Shown piece by piece: positions 27,520-35,968 of a stretch of DNA of 58,840 nt. The position numbers and the translations under genes are program-made. The notes beneath the pieces were generated by a model. That model was not told the origin of the DNA. It saw only the letters and a program-made list of their open reading frames with translations, and did not search any database. Within the stretch, counting starts at the first letter, position 1. Each line of letters opens with the position of its first letter. Source of the stretch: Planctomycetota bacterium (GTDB taxonomy: Bacteria > Planctomycetota > MHYJ01 > JACPRB01); NCBI GenBank assembly GCA_035574235.1, contig DATLZA010000075.1:1-58840 (forward strand), written 5' to 3'.

Positions 27520-28773
27520 TTACGGAATCCGCACGCTCACGACGGCCGTGTAGAGCAGTCCGCGGTCCCGCCGAGCCGACTCCAGAAGCGTGTCGAGCGA
27601 CGGCCGCGGCGTGAAACTCGAACGCGTTCCGTTGGCCGTGACGGCGAGCGGGCGGCTGAAATCGATCATTCTCTCGTGCAAGTATATCCGGAGTTCCCTG
27701 GCCCCGGAGGCGGTCACCCGGATTTCGTTGGCGTCGCGCCGAATCTCCGCGCGGACCCGGACCTCGCCCGCCAGCGCGCGCCGGGTCTCCAGAACGTCGC
27801 CCTCGAAGTCCGTGAAGCGGCGCTCCACCCGTTCCGGTTCCCGGAAGGCCTCGATTTCCAGCCAGAAGGCCCGGTTGAAGAGGCGCTCGGAGGTCGCCAG
27901 ACCCGCGCGGAGCGGATAGGCGTCGCGCCGGCGGGCGGACATCCAGTCCAGGACCGCGCCGTTCTCCTGGGTGAACGCTTCGTGTCCCCCTTCCGGGTAT
28001 TCGCGGTAGACGAGAGGCGCTCCGAGCTCTTCGAGCCGCGCGCGGGCCTGTTTCACCCAGGCGTAGGGGAGCTTGGGGTCGCGCGCCCCGACGATCCAGG
28101 TGACGGGCGTGGCCAGGAGGTTTTCCAATCCCTCGGCCTCGACGGGCGCGTCCGGTCCCGGCGCGGTGCGCCGGAAGGCCGGTCCGCCCGAACGGGCGCA
28201 GACGGCTGCGAAGCGGTCGGGATAGGCGCAGGCGAGCTGGAAGGCGCCGTTTCCTCCCATGGAAGCCCCGTCCAGGAACACGCGGTCGGGGTCGATCGCG
28301 AAGGACGCGGCCGTTTCGCGCAGCGCGGTGAAGACGTAGGCGTGGCCCAGGAGGGACCTTCCCCATCCGCCGCGTCCGGCCGTGGGGGCCAGGACGAACC
28401 AGTCCTCGAGCCGGGCCGACTCCGGAAGCCATCGCCGCAGCGCGTCGTCCGCGGTTCCGCTCTGGCCGTGGAGGAGGACGAGGATCGGCCACCGCCGGGA
28501 GGGCGTGTAGCGCGCGGGGACGCGAAGGAGATATTCGAAGGGCGCGGCCCGGGGATGATCGGCGACGGTCTTCCGGCGCACCGTCGCGCCGGGGGCGGCG
28601 CTTTCGGAAAAGGCGGGAATGCTTTCCCGGATCGCGCGTTCGGCCTCCGCGAGGGACATCCGGATTTCCGCGCGGATCGCGGAGCGCGTCCGGGGATCCG
28701 GTTCGCGGAGGTACCGTTCCAGGGCGGATTCCTGAAGCGCCGGCAGGAGCAGAAAAAGAAGCTTCTGCGCCAT
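27520..28773 (-). CDS. Alpha/beta hydrolase, PHB-depolymerase-like, with C-terminal extra domain
   Basis: 417 residues. The N-terminus (MAQKLLFLLLPALQES) is a short hydrophobic export-like segment. The hydrolase core contains ILVLLHGQSGTADD (oxyanion), the nucleophile in DGASMGGNGAFQLA, VGARDPKLP (acid) and EGGHEAF (His). About 120 C-terminal residues form a beta-rich domain. It belongs to the same broad esterase group as the gene at 16899 but the two are not closely alike. The -10 TACAAT ends 6 bases before the ATG, which suggests a leaderless transcript. It is divergent from the DUF58 gene. Confidence 0.78.
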   Translation of the reverse strand: MAQKLLFLLLPALQESALERYLREPDPRTRSAIRAEIRMSLAEAERAIRESIPAFSESAAPGATVRRKTVADHPRAAPFEYLLRVPARYTPSRRWPILVLLHGQSGTADDALRRWLPESARLEDWFVLAPTAGRGGWGRSLLGHAYVFTALRETAASFAIDPDRVFLDGASMGGNGAFQLACAYPDRFAAVCARSGGPAFRRTAPGPDAPVEAEGLENLLATPVTWIVGARDPKLPYAWVKQARARLEELGAPLVYREYPEGGHEAFTQENGAVLDWMSARRRDAYPLRAGLATSERLFNRAFWLEIEAFREPERVERRFTDFEGDVLETRRALAGEVRVRAEIRRDANEIRVTASGARELRIYLHERMIDFSRPLAVTANGTRSSFTPRPSLDTLLESARRDRGLLYTAVVSVRIP

Positions 28774-28779
28774 CCAGCC

Positions 28780-28785
28780 ATTGTA
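28780..28785 (-). promoter_or_regulatory. -10 box of hydrolase gene (TACAAT)
   Basis: TACAAT on the minus strand (28785-28780) ends exactly 6 bases before the ATG at 28773. No good -35 is visible 16-18 bases upstream, so this is only a half promoter by sequence. Confidence 0.4.
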
Positions 28786-28819
28786 CGCCGCGCGGTGGCG
28801 CTCCGCGGCGGTCGCGTGC

Positions 28820-28825
28820 TATCAT
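28820..28825 (+). promoter_or_regulatory. -10 box of DUF58 gene (TATCAT)
   Basis: TATCAT (28820-28825) overlaps an ATG at 28824 and lies 7 bases before the in-frame ATG at 28833. The second ATG is therefore the likely start of a leaderless mRNA. The -35 is weak. Confidence 0.4.
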
Positions 28826-28832
28826 GCGCCGC

Positions 28833-29705
28833 ATGCCGTTCGACGGCGCTTTTCTCAAGACGCTCGAGGCCCTCAATCTCCTGGCCCGCAAGACGCTCGG
28901 GGGGGACGCCCGGGCGGACCGGCAGGCGCCGCGCAAGGGGGCGTCCATCGAGTTCGCCGATTACCGTCCCTACGCGCCCGGCGACGAGATCCGCTACATC
29001 GACTGGAACGTCTATGCGCGGCACGGGAGTCTGTTCGTCAAGGAGTTCTCGGCCGAGGAGAACGTCCATGTGTCGGTGCTCCTGGATGCCTCGGGTTCCA
29101 TGGAGTTCGGCGGGAAATTCGAAGCCGCGCGGGAGCTGGCCGCGGCGCTCGGTTACATCGGGCTGGCCAACTACGATACCGTAAGCCTCTACGCCTTCTC
29201 TTCGGACCTCCGGGCGCTTCAGAGTTTTCTGCGGGGCAAGGGCCGGGTGTTCGATCTCCTCGGCTCGCTCGAGGGACTGTCGCCCGGGGGCGCCACGGAC
29301 ATGGCGGCGGCCTTCCGCGGGAGCCTGCCGCGGCTGCGGGGGCGCTCGCTGGTTCTTCTGGTGAGCGATTTCTACGATGAAGCGGGATTCCGGGAGGCGG
29401 TCCGGGCGCTTCTGGCGCGGCGCCACGAGGTTCGCCTGATCCACCTGGTGGCTCACGAGGAAGTGGCCCCGTCGGTCCGGGGACGGTACCAGCTCCTGGA
29501 TCTCGAGACCGGTCGGGCGCGGGACGTCGTGGTGGAACCCGGGACCGTGGAGGCGTACCGCCGCCGGTTTTCCCGCTTCTGCCGCGAGATCGACGAATTC
29601 AGCCGCGCCCACGAGCTTCCGTGCGCGCGCGTCCTGGCCGAGGAGCCCCTGGACCGGCGGGTCATCGAGGTCCTGCGCGCGGGCGGCATCCTGGAGCACC
29701 GATGA
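28833..29705 (+). CDS. DUF58 domain-containing protein
   Basis: 290 residues from ATG 28833. DUF58 proteins sit between MoxR ATPases and BatA-type VWA proteins in envelope-stress or metal-chaperone loci. Seen: the signature FADYRPYAPGDEIRYIDWN, then YARHGSLFVKEFSAEEN, and a VWA-like metal site VLLDASGSMEFG. No signal peptide or membrane helix is present. Its stop overlaps the start of the BatA-like gene (ATGA). A moxR gene is not in the window, so either the pair works with an ATPase elsewhere or the locus is split. Confidence 0.88.
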   Translation: MPFDGAFLKTLEALNLLARKTLGGDARADRQAPRKGASIEFADYRPYAPGDEIRYIDWNVYARHGSLFVKEFSAEENVHVSVLLDASGSMEFGGKFEAARELAAALGYIGLANYDTVSLYAFSSDLRALQSFLRGKGRVFDLLGSLEGLSPGGATDMAAAFRGSLPRLRGRSLVLLVSDFYDEAGFREAVRALLARRHEVRLIHLVAHEEVAPSVRGRYQLLDLETGRARDVVVEPGTVEAYRRRFSRFCREIDEFSRAHELPCARVLAEEPLDRRVIEVLRAGGILEHR

Positions 29706-31519
29706 GGTTCGATCATCCCGCGGCGCTGGGGCTTCTGGGGCTGGCGGTCCCGCTGATCGCGCTTCATCTCTATCGGGGCCGCGTGCACCGCTGGGCGGTG
29801 CCGTCGCTGCGGTTCTGGGACGAAGGGCTCCGGGAGGACGATCGCCGCACGGGGTGGCGGCGGCTGCGGCGGTGGGCGTCGCTGGCGATGGCGCTGGCGG
29901 CCCTGATCCTTTTCACGCTGGCCCTGGCGGGGCCCTCGATTCCGGGTCTCACGCGCGAGCCCGGGCGCTACGCGATCGTTGTGGACAACAGCCCCAGCAT
30001 GGCGGCGCGGGAGCCGGACGGGAGAACGCGTCTGGAGCATGCTCTCGAGCGTGCGCGCGAGTTTCTGCGCCGCCGCGGATCGGGCGACGAGGCGGCGGTC
30101 TTCGATCGGACCGGGCTGCGCCTGCCGTGGACCCGGGATCTCGAACGGGCGGCCCGCGAAATGGCGGTTCCTCCGGTGGCGGATCCGGGGAGCCGCCGCA
30201 CCGGGATCCGGGCCGCGCGGGCGTCGGGGGCCGACGTGACGGTCGTCTTCTTCGGCGACGCCCCTCCCGCACCGGAGCCCCCGGGGAACGGCCCGCTGCG
30301 GTTCGTGCCGGTGGGCACTCCTTTGGAGAACTCGGGCTGGATCTCCGGGGTTCTGGAACGCCGGCCCGGGGAAAAGACGCTCAACCTCCACCTCTCGGCG
30401 GCGGCTTGGGCGGACGGCCCGGTGCGCCGCACGGCGGTCCTCTCGTTCGAAGACAGGGTTCTGGAGCGGCGGGAACTGGAGATTTCTCCAGGTCGGCCGC
30501 TGGAAGTGGCCTGGACGCTCGATCCGGCGCGTCATGCCGGCGCCGGGCTCGAGGAGGGCGGCCGGGTGCGGGTGTCCTGTGAGCCGGCGGACGCTTTTCC
30601 CCTCGACGACGAGGCCTGTTTCGTCGCGCCGCCGCTGTCGCCTCCGGGGGTGGTGGTCTTTCATGGGGGCCGGCCGGACGGGTTTCTGATGAAGGCCCTC
30701 GATTCGATGCGCGAGTCGGGACTCGTGCGCGAGGTGCTGCATGCTCCGGCGGAGCGGTACGCTCTCCTGAAGGACCGGGCGGGGGAGGGGTGGATTTTCG
30801 TTTTCGATCGCGCGGCGCCGGCGGCTTTGCCCGAACGCGGCGGCGTGCTCGTCCTGGGGGCGCCGGGGGAGCGGATCGTGGAGCGGCCGGTCGTGGTGGA
30901 CTGGGACCGCGAGGCGCCGCCGAACCGGCTGGTGGACTACGGGGGATTGCTCCTGCGCCGGTCGGCGGTGCTCGGCGGGACGCCGCTTCTGAGCGCGGCG
31001 GAGGGGCCGCTGGCGACCTGGTCGGCCCGAGGCGGGCGGGCGTTGGTGGAGACGGGCTTCGCGTTCGAGGACAGCGAGCCGCGTCCCGCGCTGCCGATGA
31101 TGCTTTTCAACTTCGTGGAGTGGGCCTCCTGGAGGGGCTTGCGGGCGTTCCGTCCGGTCGTTCGGGTGGGGGAGCCGCTGCGCCCGGAACGGTCTTTGTG
31201 GATCGACGAAGGGGAGCTGCGGTTCGGGCACCCGGGGGGGCCACGCCGGGTGCCGGTGCGGAACGGCCGTCCGGTCGAGGCGCCGCCGGCGGAGCCCGGG
31301 TTCACGCGCGCGCAGGCGGGGGATCGCGGCGAGTGGGTGGCGGCGAATCTGTTCGACGCGGAGGAGTCGGATCTCCGCCGCGCGGGTTCCGGGGAAGCGG
31401 CCGCTCTTCCGCCGCCGGTCCCGTGGCACGGACGCGTTCCGTTCACGCCCGTGGCGGCCGCGGCGGCGATGATTCTATTGGCGCTCGAGTGGCTGCTTTT
31501 CCAGCGCGGCGTCGTTTGA
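29702..31519 (+). CDS. BatA-like membrane protein with VWA domain
   Basis: 605 residues. The BatA N-terminal domain (FDHPAALGLLGLAVPLIALH, then SLRFW) gives two membrane helices, the second at ASLAMALAALILFTLALAG. A VWA-like region with the metal site VVDNSPSMAA (Asp-x-Ser-x-Ser) follows, then a long periplasmic segment and a final helix near the C-terminus (AAAAAMILLALEWLLF). This topology is typical of planctomycete BatA proteins, which are membrane partners of DUF58 and MoxR. It is coupled to the DUF58 gene by ATGA overlap. The following nitrilase gene converges on it. Confidence 0.87.
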   Translation: MRFDHPAALGLLGLAVPLIALHLYRGRVHRWAVPSLRFWDEGLREDDRRTGWRRLRRWASLAMALAALILFTLALAGPSIPGLTREPGRYAIVVDNSPSMAAREPDGRTRLEHALERAREFLRRRGSGDEAAVFDRTGLRLPWTRDLERAAREMAVPPVADPGSRRTGIRAARASGADVTVVFFGDAPPAPEPPGNGPLRFVPVGTPLENSGWISGVLERRPGEKTLNLHLSAAAWADGPVRRTAVLSFEDRVLERRELEISPGRPLEVAWTLDPARHAGAGLEEGGRVRVSCEPADAFPLDDEACFVAPPLSPPGVVVFHGGRPDGFLMKALDSMRESGLVREVLHAPAERYALLKDRAGEGWIFVFDRAAPAALPERGGVLVLGAPGERIVERPVVVDWDREAPPNRLVDYGGLLLRRSAVLGGTPLLSAAEGPLATWSARGGRALVETGFAFEDSEPRPALPMMLFNFVEWASWRGLRAFRPVVRVGEPLRPERSLWIDEGELRFGHPGGPRRVPVRNGRPVEAPPAEPGFTRAQAGDRGEWVAANLFDAEESDLRRAGSGEAAALPPPVPWHGRVPFTPVAAAAAMILLALEWLLFQRGVV

Positions 31520-31535
31520 GGGAGCGGCCGCGCCT

Positions 31536-32462
31536 TTACTTCCTTCCGCCTCCGAGGGGGAGGTCGTACCGCAGGATGAATTCTCTGGAATCGGCGCGAT
31601 TCGTGGACGGGGGCATTTCGGCCAGGACCGCGCCGTCCGGGCCGATCACCCGGGCGCCGCTGGCCCAGCGGGCGGGGGTGTCGTCCTGGGCCGGCGGATC
31701 GAATTCAGGGCTGTACCGGGCCGCATGGTTGTGCAGCGCGGCGTAGACCTTGAATTCCGCGATCCAGCCGGAGGGGCCGACCCACGCCCGGCGGAAGTTG
31801 TACCAGCCCGAGACGGTGGAGCCCGTGACGTTGGCGTGAGGGGCGTAGATGAGCTGCGCGCCGTTGTCCACGAGGGCCTTGAGGTTCTCGCGATACGAAC
31901 CGTCCCCGCAGGTGGCGATGCCGACCTTGACGCCTTTGACGTCGAAGACGGCGTGGACCGTCCCGGCCTCGGTGAACCCCTTTTCCTGGGTCAGGACGAT
32001 CTTGGCGTGACGGCCGACGAGCTTTCCGTCCGGTCCGAGGATGACGTGGGCGTTCCAGCGTTTCCCCGCGGCGTCCTCCTCGGCGAGTCCGGCGGCGATG
32101 TAGACGCGCTTTTCGGCCGCCTTGCGGGCCAGTTCGCCGAGTTCGGGGCCGTCGAGGCGGAGCCACGTCATGTCCTTGCTGAATCGGTATCCGTTGAGGG
32201 ACAGCTCCGGGAATCCGATGAAGTCCACGCCCTCCTTGCAGATCCGGTCGATGAAATAGAGATGCCGGTCGAGGTTGAGCCGCAGGTTCTTCCGATTCGC
32301 TTCGCCGTCGGGGCCGTCGGTGAAACGACATTTCATGTTGACGAGGGCGATGCGGAGCTTGCCGGGGGCGGCATCGGCCGGATTCTCCTGGGCGCCCGCC
32401 GGGAGGTCCGGCAGAGCGGGGAGCAGGAGCGCGGCCAGGACGGCGCGGAAAGCGGGTCGCAT
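31536..32462 (-). CDS. Exported carbon-nitrogen hydrolase (nitrilase superfamily)
   Basis: 308 residues with a signal peptide (MRPAFRAVLAALLLPALPDLPAGAQ). The Glu-Lys-Cys triad is visible in FPELSLNGY, HAKIVLTQEKG and IATCGDGSYRENL. Members cleave amides or nitriles. An exported nitrilase is unusual because most are cytosolic, so the substrate is probably taken from outside. It follows the MFS transporter gene in the same direction (23 bases apart); together they may form a hydrolyse-and-import unit for an amide. The exact substrate is not readable. Confidence 0.87.
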   Translation of the reverse strand: MRPAFRAVLAALLLPALPDLPAGAQENPADAAPGKLRIALVNMKCRFTDGPDGEANRKNLRLNLDRHLYFIDRICKEGVDFIGFPELSLNGYRFSKDMTWLRLDGPELGELARKAAEKRVYIAAGLAEEDAAGKRWNAHVILGPDGKLVGRHAKIVLTQEKGFTEAGTVHAVFDVKGVKVGIATCGDGSYRENLKALVDNGAQLIYAPHANVTGSTVSGWYNFRRAWVGPSGWIAEFKVYAALHNHAARYSPEFDPPAQDDTPARWASGARVIGPDGAVLAEMPPSTNRADSREFILRYDLPLGGGRK

Positions 32463-32485
32463 CGAACGTCCTCCCGGGAGGGGCG

Positions 32486-33913
32486 TCAGGCCTCCTTGGG
32501 CCCCTCCGCGTCGAAGAATTTCCGGGGCGAGGCCGGCGGCGCCGGCGCCGGGTCGAAATCGGCGTCCTCGGGAAGAGGCTTTCCTTTGGTTTCGGGGCCC
32601 ATCCAGGTTCCGATGAAGCCCAGGATGTAGACGCAGACGACGACGCTGGCCGCCTGGGGCCAGCCCCATTCCTTCTTTAGGAACCCGAGCGCGAACGGGG
32701 CGGCCGCCGCGAGGATTCGGGCCGCGTTGTAGGCGAACCCGCAGCCCGTCGTGCGCAGCCGGGTCGGAAAAAGCTCGGGGAAATAGATCGTGAAGCCGGA
32801 GAAGGGGCCCAGGGTGAAGAACCCCATGATCGGCGCCAGGACCAGGGCGTATCCTTTGGCGTCCGCTCCCTGGCCGGACACCGTCCAGAAGAACAGGAGG
32901 ACCGAGGCCCACGCCAGGGCGTAGGACGTGAAGAAGGCGATCCGGCGGTTGGAGCGCTCGGAGAAGATCGCCCACATATAGATGCCGAAGAAGGAGCCCA
33001 GGTTCTGAAGCAGGAACATGACGTTCTTGACCTGGTTGCGCTCGTCCACTCCGACGCCGCCCTTTTCGAGCTCGACGAGGACAAGGTCCGTGCTGAAAAA
33101 CCCGACGCCCCACAGGGCGCCCACGCCGGCCGTGCCCATGAGAACGGCCGCGATCAGGTTGCGGCGCAGCACGGGATGCCGGAAGAGCTCTCCGATCTTG
33201 CCCAGCTCGCGGCCCACCGTGGCGCGCTCCTTGGCATGGACCCACTGCTCGGGCTCCTTGACCGAGCGGCGGATCCAGAGGACCAGGAGCGCCGGGGCCG
33301 CGCCCACGAAGTACACGAACCGCCAGTCCATGCCGGCCCCTTCGATGAGCCAGGTGATGGCCGCCGCGGTCATGTTGCCCACGGCGGAAAGGGCCTGGAG
33401 AAGCCCCAGCGCCATCGGCCGGGAGCGCTGAGGGAAGGTTTCGGCCACGAGGGCGGCGCCGGCGGCCCATTCTCCGCCGACCCCGAGCCCCGTCATGAAT
33501 CGCATGAAGGCGTACAGGACCCAGTTGTGGACCAGGCCGCTTCCGCCCGTGAAAAGCGCGTAGATCAGGATCGTGAGGATCATCGTCTTCGTGCGTCCCA
33601 GGCGGTCGCCCAGGATGCCGAAGATGAATCCACCGGCGGCCCAGCCGATGAGGAACACGGCCGTCACGACGCTGCCCTTGTAGGCCACCTCGTCCTGGAA
33701 CTTCTTGGCCTCCTCGGGCGTGAGCTTCTGGCGCTCCTCCCGCGACATGAGGAGGTCTTCCATGGAGGACTTGCGGACCAGATTGAAGAGGTTCTGGTCC
33801 ATGGTGTCGAAGAGCCAGCCGAGGGCCGAGATGATGAGGACCACCCAGCAGTAGCGGTCCAGGCCCTGGTACCACTTCAGGGGGGCGCCGCCGGTTCGGT
33901 TCGTGTCGTTCAC
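32486..33913 (-). CDS. MFS transporter
   Basis: 475 residues with a GTG start preceded by GGAGAC. Twelve hydrophobic segments are visible. The first contains WVVLIISALGWLFDTMDQNL, followed by a soluble loop of about 30 residues and the GDRLGRTKTM signature between helices 2 and 3. The helix 4-5 motif GLGVGGEWAAGAALVAETF and the C-terminal half with FPTRLRTTG resemble the sugar/organic-acid branch of MFS (SHS/AAHS-like). Substrates in this branch include aromatic acids, lactate and sialic acid. Pairing with the exported nitrilase suggests a carboxylate released by it. Confidence 0.85.
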   Translation of the reverse strand: MNDTNRTGGAPLKWYQGLDRYCWVVLIISALGWLFDTMDQNLFNLVRKSSMEDLLMSREERQKLTPEEAKKFQDEVAYKGSVVTAVFLIGWAAGGFIFGILGDRLGRTKTMILTILIYALFTGGSGLVHNWVLYAFMRFMTGLGVGGEWAAGAALVAETFPQRSRPMALGLLQALSAVGNMTAAAITWLIEGAGMDWRFVYFVGAAPALLVLWIRRSVKEPEQWVHAKERATVGRELGKIGELFRHPVLRRNLIAAVLMGTAGVGALWGVGFFSTDLVLVELEKGGVGVDERNQVKNVMFLLQNLGSFFGIYMWAIFSERSNRRIAFFTSYALAWASVLLFFWTVSGQGADAKGYALVLAPIMGFFTLGPFSGFTIYFPELFPTRLRTTGCGFAYNAARILAAAAPFALGFLKKEWGWPQAASVVVCVYILGFIGTWMGPETKGKPLPEDADFDPAPAPPASPRKFFDAEGPKEA

Positions 33914-33997
33914 GGTTTGTCTCCGTAACCGTTGGTCTCCGCCCCCCGTGAAGGCGCGATCTTACCGGATCCCGGCGGCTTCCGGAAGGAAAACGGG

Positions 33998-34960
33998 CTA
34001 TCCGCCGAAGAAGAAATGAAGTCCGACCCCCAGGTTCCACTGGAAGGCGTTTTCCAGATCTTCCTCGTCCACCTCGTCGATCGTGTGATCTTCCACGAAA
34101 AGGACGCCTCCTCCGAGGGTCAGCGTGAACCCTCCGCCGAGCTTCGCGTACACGGAGGCCTCGAATCCGAAGCGGAAGTGCGCCTCCTCGATCGCTTCGC
34201 TTCCGCTCTCCTCCGTCACGTCTTCGCCCACGAAGAAGAAGAGCGCCCGCGTGTCCAGGCGCATCGTCGGCGAGAGGTGCCATTCCGCTCCCGCCAGGAT
34301 CGTCCACAGGTCCGCCCGCTCCTCATCCACATCGTTGCGCTCGCGTTCGCCGCCCCAGAGGTACGAGACGACGAGATACGGCTCGACGAGCCCCAGGTTC
34401 TTGCTGATGCCGGCGAGGCCTCCGAACTTCCACACTCCCTGGCCGATGCCGCCCTCTTCCCCCTCGGACACCGAACTTCCCCCGACTTCAAGCTCCGGGT
34501 CTCCCCGCTTGTCGTTGCCCGTGGGGGCCACCGCGATCGCGCCCACGATGAGCTGCGGCGACGAGGCGTCCTCCCGGAGGAGGCGCAACACGGGCGAGAT
34601 CTGGAGATCTCCGAATCCCAGAGATTCCTCCTCGCTCTCGAAGGAGACTCCAAGGGCCTCTCCATCCCCTTCCAGGGTCCCCCGGAAGCGGTAGGGAATC
34701 GAAAGCTCTACCTCCAGGCCCGCCCCGATTCCTACGGCGACCCCGAGCAGCGCCTCGAAGGTCTGTTCCTCGAAGTCCGCTTCGAACACGGGGTCGTTGC
34801 GGACGTCTCCCTGGCCGCTCAGGAACTGAAGGCGCGCCGTGGCGGAGAACTGGCCGGCCTCGAGAACGTCGGTGGGGGTCAGGGCGTCGTCCTGCGCCCA
34901 TGCCGCCGGGACGCCGGCCAGGAGGAAGCCGAGAACGGCCAAACCGCGCGTGCGAGTCAT
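33998..34960 (-). CDS. Probable outer-membrane beta-barrel protein
   Basis: 320 residues. The signal peptide (MTRTRGLAVLGFLLAGVPAAWA) is followed by repeated amphipathic strands with aromatic girdle residues (for example LVEPYLVVSYLWGG and LDTRALFFFVGED), acidic extracellular-looking loops (SFESEEESLGFG, GSSVSEGEEGG) and the C-terminal motif LGVGLHFFFGG, which lies near the end as in Bam-recognised barrels. It resembles the phenol-degradation MetA-type barrel group (transporter-like DUF3187/PF13557), but I could not test this. It has a good Shine-Dalgarno GGGGAGGG. The presence of an outer-membrane protein supports a diderm envelope. Confidence 0.75.
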   Translation of the reverse strand: MTRTRGLAVLGFLLAGVPAAWAQDDALTPTDVLEAGQFSATARLQFLSGQGDVRNDPVFEADFEEQTFEALLGVAVGIGAGLEVELSIPYRFRGTLEGDGEALGVSFESEEESLGFGDLQISPVLRLLREDASSPQLIVGAIAVAPTGNDKRGDPELEVGGSSVSEGEEGGIGQGVWKFGGLAGISKNLGLVEPYLVVSYLWGGERERNDVDEERADLWTILAGAEWHLSPTMRLDTRALFFFVGEDVTEESGSEAIEEAHFRFGFEASVYAKLGGGFTLTLGGGVLFVEDHTIDEVDEEDLENAFQWNLGVGLHFFFGG

Positions 34961-35018
34961 GTCCTGTCCCTCCCCAAGAGTAAAGCGTTCGCAGCTCAGG
35001 CGGCGGACTCCGTTTCCG

Positions 35019-35816
35019 TCAGAGTTTGCGCAGCAGCTCCTTCCAGCGGGCCCAGGCCTCCTGGCGGGCTTTTCGGTCGCCCTCGCGGCCGTCGGGTCCT
35101 TCGCCGGATCGCATGAAGCCGTGGCCGGCTCCGGGGTAGATCACGGCTTCGTAGGTCTTGCCGAGTTCGCGCATCGCCGCGCGGGTCTTCTCGATGCCCG
35201 CGTTGATGCGCGCGTCGTTTTCGCCGTAGAAGCCGTACACGGGGGCGTCGATGCGGCGGAGGGCTTCACGATCCTCGGGCGCGGGGCCGTAGAAGACGAA
35301 CGCGGCCGCCAGCCCTGGCCGGTTCGTGGCGAACCGGAACGCCTGCCCGCCGCCCCAGCAGAATCCCGCCACGGCCACCTTGCCGTTGGAGGCGGGGAGC
35401 TTGGCCACGTAGTCGGCCGCCGCCTTGAGATCGGCGGTCACCTGGTCCGGAGGGAGCTTATAGAGCGCCTCCCGGGCGGCGTCCTGGCTCGGGAAGTCCG
35501 AGGTCTTGCCGCCCCCGGGACCCATCCCCGAAAGGAGATCCGGCGCCAGGGCGATGTATCCCGCTTCCGCCAGCTGGTCGGCCACGCCGCGGACCCAGTC
35601 GGTCAGGCCGCGGTTCTCGTGGATGACGACGACCGCCGTCGCCTTCTCTTTGACTTCAGGAAAGACGAGAAAGCCGTGCAGCGTGCGGCCGCCGTGCTCG
35701 ATCCGCACCCACTCGTGATGCCGGGGGGATTTTTCCAGACGCTCGGCCGGGGGTTCCTGGCCGGCCGCCGGAAGGATCCCCCAGAGCAGAAGGCACGCCG
35801 TTCCGTATGCGCGCAT
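35019..35816 (-). CDS. Secreted dienelactone hydrolase family protein
   Basis: 265 residues with signal peptide MRAYGTACLLLWGILPAAG. The Cys-Asp-His triad of dienelactone hydrolases is visible: VAGFCWGGGQAF (Cys nucleophile), YGENDARIN (Asp) and PGAGHGFMR (His). DLH enzymes open lactones; the family also includes general esterases. A periplasmic location suggests polymer or xenobiotic breakdown. Its promoter is TTGCAA-16-TATGAT with a strong Shine-Dalgarno AAGGAGG. It is divergent from the hps-rraA fusion. Confidence 0.88.
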   Translation of the reverse strand: MRAYGTACLLLWGILPAAGQEPPAERLEKSPRHHEWVRIEHGGRTLHGFLVFPEVKEKATAVVVIHENRGLTDWVRGVADQLAEAGYIALAPDLLSGMGPGGGKTSDFPSQDAAREALYKLPPDQVTADLKAAADYVAKLPASNGKVAVAGFCWGGGQAFRFATNRPGLAAAFVFYGPAPEDREALRRIDAPVYGFYGENDARINAGIEKTRAAMRELGKTYEAVIYPGAGHGFMRSGEGPDGREGDRKARQEAWARWKELLRKL

Positions 35817-35841
35817 GGGCGACCTCCTTCAAACACCGCCG

Positions 35842-35869
35842 ATCATAACCCCGGACGCCGGAGTTGCAA
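35842..35869 (-). promoter_or_regulatory. Promoter of dienelactone hydrolase gene (TTGCAA-16-TATGAT)
   Basis: TTGCAA (minus strand, 35869-35864) and TATGAT (35847-35842) are 16 bases apart. The leader of about 20 bases contains AAGGAGG, so this is a leadered transcript unlike many others here. Confidence 0.55.
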
Positions 35870-35929
35870 AACCTTTCCCCCTCTGCCCATGGAACGTCTT
35901 CCGTTTCCCCGCGGGTGCAGGAGGGCTCC

Positions 35930-35958
35930 TTGTCGGCCGCCCCGGAGGGTGGTAAGAT
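35930..35958 (+). promoter_or_regulatory. Promoter of hps-rraA gene (TTGTCG-17-TAAGAT)
   Basis: TTGTCG (35930-35935) and TAAGAT (35953-35958) are 17 bases apart. The -10 overlaps an in-frame ATG (35957) and lies 10 bases before the ATG at 35969, which I take as the start. Confidence 0.55.
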
Positions 35959-35968
35959 GACCGCGCCT

